Of a stretch of DNA of 64,000 bases, positions 20,157-30,706 are shown in pieces (the stretch's first letter is position 1; every line of letters starts with the position of its first letter). The DNA is from Sphagnum compactum (taxonomy: Eukaryota; Bryophyta; Sphagnopsida; Sphagnales): assembly GCA_965153455.1 (NCBI GenBank), contig OZ234497.1, positions 15,865,872 through 15,929,871 on the forward strand, in the 5' to 3' direction. The position numbers were made by a program, and so were the translations under genes. The notes under the pieces are model-generated. The model was not told the DNA's origin, searched no databases, and was given only the letters and a program-made list of their open reading frames with translations.

Positions 20157-23100
20157 CTATTTCCAGCACTTTAGCAAAAAAGATTCCAACTCACTCAACT
20201 TCACACCCTGTTTTCTGGTATATTGAATCTCAAGAAGCCTCAAAAAGCCACAAATGTCTTGCAATAATTCTCCAACTGCACAACACATTACTTGTCTTGC
20301 TGCAATTATCTCCTCAATGGAGCAAACTGAAGTAATGGACACATGCACATGCACAGGAGGATAGTTGAGCACACATTGAGGAACACTATTGTTGCAATTG
20401 AAGAGGTTAGTGATGTCGCGAATCGCATGTTGATCATTGTAGGGAACCTCCATACGAGCCTGCAGGCAAGTTTCAAATTTAGGAGATCATAATCTATTAG
20501 TACATGTGGAGAACCATTCAGAGTTGCTGACCTGCAGTTAGAGTCAAGATTTGGAAGTACTTTGTTGGGATTCACCTGATGTGGTGAGTTGAGCAGTGGA
20601 GGGGAGAGGGTCTGATAAGTTAAAGTGGCCTCCAAGCACTTCACACGGGCTTCCAGCAGAATCAGCCTCTCCTGTCATGAAGCAACCCAGAAATCAAGCA
20701 GATCACCTCTTCTGATGTACATGATATCACACTGACAGTGTTGGAATGAATGTGTGCAGAAGATTCTTTGGGTTCTAGTGGAACATTCTGGTCTCTTCAA
20801 CACAATTGCTGCATACTGGCTTGCAAACATTCACCTGGGTGGTAGCCTACTTCTGAGGTATTCACACAGTTGTTAGCAGTCTACAGAGCACACAACTAAA
20901 AGTAATTCTGTGAGGCAATTGATCTTTTCTCCCTGCCTGTGAAACTCCTAGCTTGAAAAACTCCACTGAAAAGTGAAAAGCTTGCAATCAGGATGCAAAT
21001 GTCAGGAGTCTCTTTGCAAACAATCAGAAACAATGTAGAAAAGATTTTTGAACTTCTAACTATAATACCTCACCTTGCTAACAAGAAAAGATCAGGACAA
21101 CTTAAAAATCTTTCATGAATGAACAAGGTATGCACAACAACCTGTATTGTGTCTTTTGTCTGGGTCACACCTGCATTCACATGGTTGAATCGTAGCTCCA
21201 TCTTATTGTCCAATGAGTTGAAACAGGCTCCAATTTTCTGGTCCAAAGAATTGAAACAGGTTTCCACTTTTTCTGCAAGGTCCATCTGCACCAACAAATT
21301 GTGAGTTTGTACTCTGTGACCAAACAAGTTGAGTGATTTCCACTGGGTTCTACAGTACAAATGACTATCTTGGCAATGTACACAATTTACCAGTCTGACT
21401 TGACTAAAGTGATCCACAAGAAGAGTGTCTGTTAATGCCTTATGAGTTCAATAGGTGTGTTTACTGAGAGCAGACTGAAACTCACTATCTTCTGCCACAT
21501 CTCCTCAGGGCAATGCTTCATATTCTTGTAATTTGGGCACAAGTCCATTATGCTGGACCTTCTCCCACTCCTAGCAAGCAGAGGAGATGCAATGACACTT
21601 TTTGCACACCCTGATTTCTTCTGACATACCGACTTCCCAACCAACATGTTGTGCACCTTTGTTCATAAGAATACTTGCCAGCCACATCCGTGTTTCAGCC
21701 TGTTTACTTAAAAAATATTTACCTAAATCTAGTCTTGTTGCCCAGATAATTTGAGCACAAAGCTGTAGGTTTATAGCGTTAAATCTGAGTGTTCTCAGGA
21801 GACCCTTAGGTCTCCAAGTCAGAGATACAAACAGCTGATCCAACAACCAATGATGATGAAATAATCACTTGTGGTAACTGTAAGGAGAAACCTTTCTGCC
21901 ACTGACTTGAAGAACACAGAGAATAGGAAGCATAGTTGGATAGCTGATAACTCATATTGATTTGCAAAGAAAGAGACACTATGCTTGAATGCTCATTGTG
22001 GTTCTTCAAAACCTACCGAAAAGTGACTATTGTTGTTGGTGTGCAAAGGACATTTCCACAAGAAAATCTCATTTTCATCTAGGTGCAACTTGTGAGGACA
22101 TAATCACCACCAACCTCTTGTAATCCAGCACAAGCCTGATGTGTTGGGGAATGCTGTGTATTTGGGCTCACAGATCTGCTGCCAGATCTCTCTGTCATAC
22201 ATGCCTCCCTCTTAGTAAACAAAGTGTGATCAGAAGAAACCTGCATCATGGTCTCACAAGCAGTTCATTGGTTGAGTATCACACATGATACAGAATGCTG
22301 CATCCAATTGTGCAAAAGAAAAGAAAATCGTGGATGTGTTTCACTCCAAGAGATGGTGTCAACATCAACTTTGACTGGCAGGTCTGCACAAAGTGCCAGT
22401 GATTGGCTAAAATACACTTGGTAAATATGCCTCAGCAGAAAGATGGTTTCCTACCTGAGTTGCTTTATCTGGAGAAGTGCCATGTGCAGAGACTCCGATG
22501 TTATTACAACACCCCTTCTCAGGTGACGGTGACCTGGATCTGCAACTCATCTTCTATAGAGCATAGAAACATAGGTAATTGTCAATGACATATTGCTTGA
22601 AAGAAGGGATGGCTACTAATTTTTCCTCCCAATCCCTGAACAATGAAAGAGATATTGATCAGTACTGCCCAATCTTCACTTAAGTTGTAATTGCTGGATT
22701 TAACATAGACTTACATTCAATGGTTCTGTGGGCTTCATGTCAGTTCTGGTAGGAGAGACATTCATAATTGCTCTGCTGCCATCACCAGACCTCCCCTCAA
22801 GTGATGCCCTTGGAGACAATGTTGGAGATTTGCAGTCCTGTTTTTACAGAGATTAACGCCAAAAGAAGACATCAGCTCCACAAAGTAGACCCAGATGACC
22901 CCAAAAGGAATATGTGACATGAGTAGAATATGACAGATTAGGAAGTTGAATTTCATTGATTGGCATCAAGGTGGAGCATCAGCTCTCTGTAATTGGAGCA
23001 AGCAAATTGGCTACACTATGCAGAATGCAGCTAGAGTCAAAAACCCACAGCAAATAATCCAGCAAGACCATTGCTTTCTCTTGCAGGCACTCCAAATGTT

Positions 23101-26100
23101 GCTTGGCAAGTGTAACAGCTCTCCTTGCACAATGTTGTAGAGGGCAAATGTGGCTGTACTCCCACATTCACAAAACTGATGTGTCAGGTGGTATTTACCG
23201 GAGGAGGATTTATTTTCAGTACCATTTATTTTGTTGTTAGAACCCAGTTCAGTCCGAGTAAGGTTTCAGCTTTTTTGTGTTTGGGGATTATCCCTAAGTA
23301 GTGTCTTTGGAATCTGATGTTTTCATGTTCCAAACAAAACTCATTTGCAACATAGGAATCCAAGCCCTGACAGACACAATGAAACCAAACAAAAATGGTG
23401 TCAACTATGCCTCCCATTCATTTGTGTGTATCTTTTATTTGTACATGACTTTGTTAGTTGCGATAGTGTTGGGTGCTGATCTAACAGCACATGACATATG
23501 CCATTCATGTATAAGCAGAGTCATCTAAGTGCTAGTGTCATAACCATGTTTTGCAATTCTTGACCATTGCAGTCTTGTGAAAGTTAGAGACAGATTGCAC
23601 TTGGGTAAAGACCTCAAGCAACAACATAAAATTGCTTACCTCACATCTGTGACCAAACTTGGAACCTAAGTGGTGGTTCTGAATTGCCCCTGTTCGAAGA
23701 CATCTTGCAGATGGTTTAGGCTGAAATTGATCTCTTTTCCGCTGTGCAAACAACATTGCAACAGTGGGTCTTGATGAATTGCTTGACCAACAGACTTGTA
23801 AGTAATATTGTGGTTCTATGTTTCTTGGATGCATCATGCAAAGTGTAAGAGTAGGAGTCAGGACCTTGTCTGTTTGGCGAATTAGTCTCAACAACTCATT
23901 GTGTTTCCTCTTGCACATCTGCTCACATTTATGAAGCAAGTGAACATCCAAACTCATGCAATAAATTAATGTGGTGTGGACTTACTATTGGCACTCTCTC
24001 TCTCTCTGTTTGTCATGTTGGGCCAGGAAATCCATTTGCAGAAAACTCAAATGCAAAGAATGTTGCAGTATCTCTCATTTGAGGAGAATTGCACTGCTAC
24101 TACCCCTTGGCATCATAAAGAGGCCTCAAATGCCAAAACATGTTGAAGAAAATACTCCTGATGTTCAGCAGTTGATGGTGGAATTGAACAACTACAAACT
24201 GTGTTTGAGGGGCTGCAATGGCAAGAATCGTGACTCCCTTTTTGTAAGACTTGCTGTTAATCAATAGTATGTCTAGCTATGGCATGGCATGTTGAGAGGG
24301 AGAGAAATTCTCACAGCATTGTTTGTTTTTGTGACAGTTTGTAGTAACACTAACCTGAATGACATCATGGATGAAGAGGAACTTCTTTTCAGCAAATCCT
24401 TTTGCAAAAATCTGTATGCAGAAAGTTCAAAAACCATGGTTACCGCATTGTCATATCCCCCAGTGCTTGTGACCAACAACACTCTCATTCTTCTTCTTGG
24501 CCTGAATCTATGGAAGAACCAAATTGCAAAACTGGAACCTTTAACAGTCAGATGGTCATGGATTGCTCTGAAGGAAGTGCACTGCAGCAACTGTTTAAAT
24601 CCTTGGCTCTGATTGCATTACTTTTAGGAATAATTTTTAGTTTTTATTATCACCTTGACTGACAATTATAACACTTCAAGGGAAGTTACTTCCACTTTTT
24701 TCCAAATGATGTGCAAATATATATAGTGTGCAACTTAATGAAAAAATAAAATTTACTTAAATATAAATAGGATGCTTAGAATTGAATTATGAGAATATAT
24801 TTAAATATTCTTAATTTTCATAAAAATATTGTACAACATTTTATTATTTTATAGCATACCAAAAAATACCTAAAAGTGTTTCATAAAATATGCAAAGAGT
24901 AGCTTCACCAAGATTACACTTCAATGAATTGAGAAAAGAGAAAGACATGCAAATGAGCAATGGCTAACCTGTGCAACAGTCAAAGGACATCTGTAATCAA
25001 ATTCTTTTCGGAGGAGCTTCATCACACACTCCACAAATCGCTGATTTTCAAATGAAACTCTTAATCTCAGATATTTTCAGTATAACTTAGACATGTTGTG
25101 ATATTAGTAATGAGGTGGGTACAGCCAAGACTTTCATCACGTCTAGAAGGAGCACAAAAAACAACAGCAAGACAAAATAACATCATCATAATAACCTTCT
25201 TAGCCTGTGTAATTCGATGCAACTACCAAGACAGAAAATCTCAAGATACATGTTTTCAGATACCTTTCATTTTGTAACATTCCTAAAAGTTAAAAAGTTC
25301 ACCAATGTTGGGGAAGGAATCCTTGGGTCTTCTTGGATTTTTTGGGCCCAGACTCGGGCTATCGGCCTCTGCCACCCCCTTAAATCAAGAAGACCCTCAG
25401 AGGGGTTCCTTCCCCTATACAAAACACACAAGCGTATTGCTTGCTCTTTGGATCTAAGTGCTTGTTACCAGACCGCCACTGAAACTTGTGGAGATTTGTT
25501 TGTTCCCTCATGTGTAGAAGAAGATCACGATGGAGAAGAAGAAAAGGTTCGTCACATACATACCAGATCGCTTTTGGCGTACAGTTCGTAGCCGTTCACA
25601 AAGATGTATCGGGCAACATGGCGCGAGTATCCAAGCAATGCATAGTGAAGCAATGGCAGAATGACAGCCGGAAGTCCATTCTTAGCACTGTTTTTATACA
25701 CCCCCCACACAAGCAGCAAACAAGCAAGCAATCTCAAATGATCTCCACAACAACTTCCCTTTTGAAGAGCAGCACTTGGTGAACTACTACATGATACATG
25801 CATGAACGCAGATAAATGAATGTAAGTAGGGGGGGGGGGGGGGGGGGGGGGGGGGGGATCTCAGCTGAGAAGAAAACTAGAGGAGGAACGCTCCAAAGGC
25901 ATCACACTTTCTTTAGCCCTTTTCGCTCCAAAGAATGCTCTCAATCTCTCAGCTTCAAGAGTTCCAGCAGCAGAAGAAGAACACAACCTCAAAATTGCTT
26001 TGAAATTGCAACTCACTCTGATGCTTGGAGTCTTGGACCTAGTGTTGTTCAAGATGTGCAGGCACATCCAGAATCTAGACGACGACAATATCATGCATGG

Positions 26101-26246
26101 CAGCAGATGAGATGAGACAATGAAGCAGGTTTTGCAAGAGGAAGAGAGAACGAGCACCCCTGGATGTCAATGGCATGCGGATAAGCGATCGAACGTAGCT
26201 GCACACGCATGCGCTCCAGGTTTCCTTTCACGTCACCTGTCGCCAT
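20157..26246 (-). CDS. CEP44: Centrosomal protein CEP44 homologue
   Basis: Proposed exons: 26246-26158, 25687-25564, 25040-24969, 24411-24355, 23918-23865, 23741-23640, 22837-22715, 22553-22455, 21620-21486, 21285-21142, 20671-20576 and 20459-20157; phases agree and give about 465 residues (human CEP44 is 390). The start MATGDVKGNLERMR matches the human MATGDLK start. The CEP44 domain continues with LPLLHYALLGYSRHV, NGYELYAKSDLRF and GFAEKKFLFIHDVI (to about residue 113), then a lysine/arginine-rich linker, a Ser/Pro-rich middle and a C-terminal coiled coil with a repeated FNSLD unit (exon 21142-21285) and LLEARVKCLEATL. CEP44 binds microtubules at the centriole wall and is needed for centriole-to-basal-body maturation. 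In a plant it would act in spermatogenous cells, where basal bodies form de novo. The first six exons are firm; 21486-21620 has a weak acceptor, and the last exon rests on an open frame. Confidence 0.85.
25247..25420 (+). repeat. MITE-like repeat in CEP44 intron 2, copy 1
   Basis: GGGGAAGGAA at 25310 is mirrored by TTCCTTCCCC ending at 25415, with inner arms reading GGGTCTTCTTG and CAAGAAGACCC. This makes a roughly 105-bp element with imperfect terminal inverted repeats of about 27 bp. The preceding 60 bp (from TGTTTTCAGATACC) belongs to the same unit, because both parts recur in reverse orientation at 63246-63356 in a DRC2 intron. The repeat class is not known to me. Confidence 0.65.
25829..25857. 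repeat. Poly-G tract of 29 bases in CEP44 intron 1
   Basis: An uninterrupted run of 29 G on the plus strand (C on the CEP44 sense strand). The true length is uncertain because such tracts are often mis-sequenced. Confidence 0.9.
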
Positions 26247-26614
26247 TGTGAATCTTCTTCTTCCCCTCTCATTAACTAGTTATATAATCCTTCCGTCCTG
26301 CACTCCATATTCGTCATGTGTTTCCTGAACTGCATCACCGAGCCGGGAAAGATCGATTTCTTGATTGAAATCCTCGGCGTTCTGTACTTCCCTTGTCATT
26401 TCTTGGTTCCAACAGGTCTTCTTCTTGTTTGAAAGCTTAGAAGTCCGGTAGTTGTGCGCCGTCATCGAGTTCTAGGACTGCACTTTGTCGAGAGCATTTC
26501 CGGAAAGATAGATTGACCACGGAAAACAGGCACACGAAGTCGATAGCTATCGCGATTTCAACAGGAATACAGCAAGGTGGGAGAAGCAAGACGACCACGC
26601 TTCCCTTGGCTGGC

Positions 26615-27292
26615 TGCGTGACCAGAACCATTGTTGTTGTGCGCACCATGCGCAATGTTTAAACCGAAGCAGCGCTGTTCTGCAAATCCAACCACGTATA
26701 TGAGTCCAACGGATGTGCAAGTTGAAATTGAGCTCTGCCTCTACATAACATATTGTTGCAACCTTGTCAAAAGCGTTGGTGCCGAACTGTAGCTTTGAAA
26801 GGGGAATTGAAAATTGTGCGACGGTATCACAAGCCACTAGCTTTGAACTTCATCACTGGAGACCACTTCAACGTTATTGCCATATATATTAACAAAGCAA
26901 TCTCTCTCGGATTTTGCACATATCGATACAGAAGAGGAAGGTGTGACTAAAAAAGAAAAATAAGAAAGTAGACTACGTGAGGGTTGTTATCACCTCCTTA
27001 AGAGCAGATTATCAAAAGCAAAAATGAAGAAATCACTGCCGTTTCCAAAAAAGGGGGGAAAAAAAGAGACAAGAAAAAGAAAAGTAAAATAAAAACGGGA
27101 GAAATGGAGTTGCAATTGAAGCACCTGAGAAATTGGCTTCTTCTTCTTCCACTCAATTAACTTGCTGATGCTTAGCCCTCCTCCATCTTCCACAACGTCA
27201 CCATGCCATTGGAAAAAAACTAAAAAGAGAAGGAAAAAAGTTCCCTGGATAGCTGCTCACCTGGAAGATATTCTCTGCATCAGTCACATGGG
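26615..27292 (-). repeat. Block shared with DRC2 upstream region, copy 1
   Basis: On the minus strand this block matches 61674-62458 on the plus strand over its whole length, with scattered substitutions and a few indels by eye. Both copies lie just upstream of a ciliary gene in the same orientation (here CEP44, start 26246). The block holds exon-like pieces with good splice signals: a short piece ending in CTTCCAG before GTGAGC, one reading GDVVEDGGGLSISKLIEW up to CCAATTTCTCAG, and one opening after CTTTTTTAG. This copy keeps an acceptor and a frame that the other copy has lost, so it is the better preserved. I do not recognise the encoded product. It may be the 5' part of an unknown gene, a transposed gene fragment, or a promoter module. 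Confidence 0.7.
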
Positions 27293-27639
27293 AGAAAACT
27301 TGAGACTTATTATTATTATTAACACAAACATGAATCAGATACAAATACGCACAATAAACAAACAAGACGAGAGCGGAGCTTGCCAAAGCTCGAATGCGGA
27401 CGACACACAGTTCTTGGCAGCTGCCCAGGTTAGGTTTGGTAGACCCAACAAGACCCCTCGATTCTGCCTTGTAATAAGGGAACTAAAAAGAGGCAGAAAA
27501 TGCCACAGGAGAACCATTATGTCATCGTTGTACATAATGATTGAAGTCTTTGTAATGAACTCCAATATTGGGAGGGCAAAAAATCCAATAAAACCCAATG
27601 GCTGGAACCATCACTCGAAAGACAAAAGGAAAGGCCAAA

Positions 27640-28264
27640 AAAGCTCAAAAGACACGCAGCCCACAAGAACCAAAGAAATCCTTCCGGTGGTAGGAAGCTA
27701 TTTCACCCACAGCCCTTCTAATGTTTACCGCATGCAAATTGTGAGATCTAATAGTAATAGGAGGTCTAGAATAAGCATTTGTTGCCCACATGCAAATTGT
27801 GAGATCTAATAATAATAGGAGGTTTAGAACAAACATGTGTTGCCCACATGCAAATTGTGAGATCTAATAGTAATAGGAGGTTTAAAACAAGCATCTCCTG
27901 CTAATGCAATCTTTCACTTTATAGCAAAGGCTAAAGCATGTTGAAAAGTAATATTAACATGTTGCTTGAAAAACTAAATGTAAACAGACAAGACTAAATG
28001 ATTTCTTGATTGTCTATCGTGGCAAAGACGAGTGCACTCCCTAATGAAACAATCCATATCACACATGGGTGCACAGTGCACTTCCATGGCCATCGGAATA
28101 AAGTGGTGCTTTTCATGAAGCTTTCTATATTTGCGGATTTTAACAATGACATTAAATTTTGCACCTGCACCTGGTGGTCGACTAATGACACTCGTAACCA
28201 CCGTCTCCTTTGTCGAGTCAATAACCACCACACCGACAATAAAAACTTGATCCTCATGAGTCAT
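27640..28264 (-). pseudogene. Decayed transposon coding fragment
   Basis: Minus-strand frames carry VVVIDSTKETVVTSVISRP, KHHFIPMAMEVH, then RECTRLCHDRQS (frame ending at 27974). After breaks come KIALAGDAC and PPITIRSHNLH, then GEIASYH. To my recollection this run of motifs recurs many times in seed-free plant genomes as part of a transposon polyprotein, but I cannot name the superfamily with confidence. Stops and frame changes show it is dead. It lies between the block upstream of CEP44 and a long gene-free stretch. Confidence 0.5.
27731..27895. repeat. Tandem repeat, 58-bp unit, three copies
   Basis: CATGCAAATTGTGAGATCT starts at 27731, 27789 and 27847, and each copy is followed by TAATA and AGGAGGT. 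The unit was copied from the transposon frame just described (its complement encodes PPITIRSHNLH), so it is a local expansion of decayed coding sequence. Confidence 0.9.
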
Positions 28265-28299
28265 GTAAAGATCAACTCATAATGAAACCATGCACCATC

Positions 28300-30706
28300 A
28301 TTCTTTCCATACAACATGTCCATTTTTTCGAACGAATGCATACATGACATCTCTAATGGCATCATGTGTGGCTATTTGTTGATGAGACTTAACCAAGAGT
28401 TAATCGAGACTTAACCAAGAATTAATTGGAACTTAATTGAAAGTTAACTAAGATTTTATTAGGAGTTATGGATGAACATTATGAATGAATTTCATATATT
28501 GGAAGATGGTGTCTAATGTTTGCCTTCGTCAGAAGGAGAAACAGAACTCATTGTTGGTTTTCTTGTTGGTCAAACTTTGAGCATAGTGAGGTCACATATT
28601 TAAAAGGAGAGAATATTTTCCCTTGTTGGAATATTTTTTATTTTTGAAAGATGTATCTCCAATCAGATAACACAATTAATTTTACAAGTAAAAAATGACT
28701 TAACGATGGTAGGATTCGTTGTAAGTCTCTTTCCAATCTTGTGGAATTAATTAGATTGAAGTTGATTTAGAAAAAACATTTTCAAAAATTGAAAAATTAT
28801 GCATATGTGCTTAGTTATTTATCTATGAAGTAAGGTAGTTTGTTTGTTTTCTTTGTTGCATTGAGATTTCTCAAACAATGGCACTTCTTGTCGCACTTTC
28901 TAATTGTTGGAAACCCCTTCATGAGTAGTGGGTGTCCTAAGTTGTTTCATAATCTTTTGACCTATAGTGAAAAAGTTATTGAATATTGAACAAATTTTTT
29001 ATTAAAATTTTGTTTAAATCAAAACAAAAATTTGGGTGCACTCTTGATTTTCTTGGAAATCCCTCAATAAAGGAGGATTTAACAAAAGTGATTTGGAAAT
29101 TTGTAGACTTAATGTGCAAGAAGTGTTTAATTTTGAGTAATTTTTGTCATTAAAAATTCAATTAAATTACAGAAGATACAAAATTGAATTGGGTAACTAG
29201 TTCATAGAGGGCCAATGGCACATGCTACATTAGTATATATAATTCTACATAATTTTAACAATGGTATTATATTGCTCTTTCTTGTTTTAAGTTTATTGTA
29301 ATTTTTTATGAAGATTTTTTCTTTTTCTTTTTTGCAATAACAATAGTATTACTTTTTCAAACAAAATTCCAATATGATAATTCAGTGGAGTTGGTCTAGG
29401 TAGGACAATTTCACTTGGACAATTCCAAATGAGAATAAATTCTAGTTCATTCCCAAGTAAAGAGACATGGAAAGGTGCCATTATGGGTTTGTGTCTTTAT
29501 TTTTATTTTTTCCAACACCATATTCATGAGTAGATTTTCATTGTTATCTCCACCATTTTGTATCATATCTTTTGAAATTAAATTGAAATAGATTGAATTG
29601 AAATTGAAATTCCATTCAATGTACTTTAATTGAGTTCAATTAATCTGAATCAAATTCAATTAAATCTAAATTCAATTCAAGTTGTGGGCAATGTCATTCA
29701 ATATTTTCATTTGAGTGGAACTTGATTTCCACAAAATCAATTCAATTTTTTCATTGATTAATCAATTGAGATAAATTGATCATCCCTAGAAGTGCATAGC
29801 AATGCTGAGCCCAAGTCTAATGTAGAGAATCAGTTGTAGATATCCATCTGATATTAAAAAACTAAGAGCTGACAATCAATCAATAAATTGCACTTCTTTT
29901 GGGAAAATCTACCTTGGTCGAGTATTTGAAACCTGAATTTCTTTAATAAAAGAACCATTCCAGTTCTCACATTTTTAAGAACTAAACATGACAACAGTTC
30001 CCAAAAAAAGGTTAGAACTGCCCAACACAGCTTTCCACCCTTGCTGAGATTCAAGACTCTTTTCAAAAATGGGCCCACTGCATAAGTAGCCCCAAAGACT
30101 ATCCTTGCACAGCAGGCTCATTCCATATTCAAGGCCTTTCACAAATTCCATGCAGGCTAGGATGTGCCAATGGGACTTTACGAGACTACTAATCCCTATG
30201 GGCCCATGATTTGGAGAATGTCAACCAAGGAGCCTAGAGACATTAGTGTTCTTTACCAAGAGGGGAAATGCTATCGCGAGAAGGGGTGTCATAGCAATCT
30301 CGGGTTTGGCCAGGTGCCATTAACTAGCATCTCCTTCTCCCCAGTTGTATTTCATGACATAGGGGTTGCTTCCCCCTTGTCACATGCGGTCTACTCTCTT
30401 GGAGCCTCGGTAGAGGTTCCAGCAAATTAAAAGTTAACAAGAACTGAAATGGGAGGTTCTCCTCAAACTAGGAACTAAACTTTGGAAACAAACGAGGAAT
30501 ACAATCATAGACCACAACACATGCATGCACAAAGAATGCCTGAGAAATTGTAGAGTGGGTGCCAAGAGATTTGGACCTGTATTTTATGTGGGTAGTTTGG
30601 ATTTTTGATCAACACTTTTCTCTTGTGGAGTTCCCAATGCTTTGGGCACTTTCTTCCAAAGGCAAACCCCTTTTAGCTACCATCATCACCAATGAAAGAG
30701 TGTGCA
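28300..30706. other. AT-rich intergenic DNA
   Basis: No gene recognised. Around 29.58-29.78 kb there is a degenerate AATTGAAT/AATTCAAT-rich patch with internal inverted repeats. The end nearest 30.7 kb should include the 3' untranslated region of the prolidase gene. Confidence 0.5.

Noticed and set aside
21571-21846. Minus-strand frame with AETRMWLASILMNK
   Set aside because: Has an acceptor, but its phase does not fit either neighbouring CEP44 exon, and it overlaps the better-fitting exon 21486-21620 in another frame.
23975-24060. Minus-strand segment LQMDFLAQHDKQRERECQ before a GTAAGT
   Set aside because: It looked like a CEP44 exon, but joining 24355-24411 directly to 23865-23918 keeps phase and matches the family (HDVI followed by a K-rich helix); the segment would break this.
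28010-28282. 90-residue plus-strand frame
   Set aside because: It lies opposite the decayed transposon coding frame on the minus strand and is its shadow.
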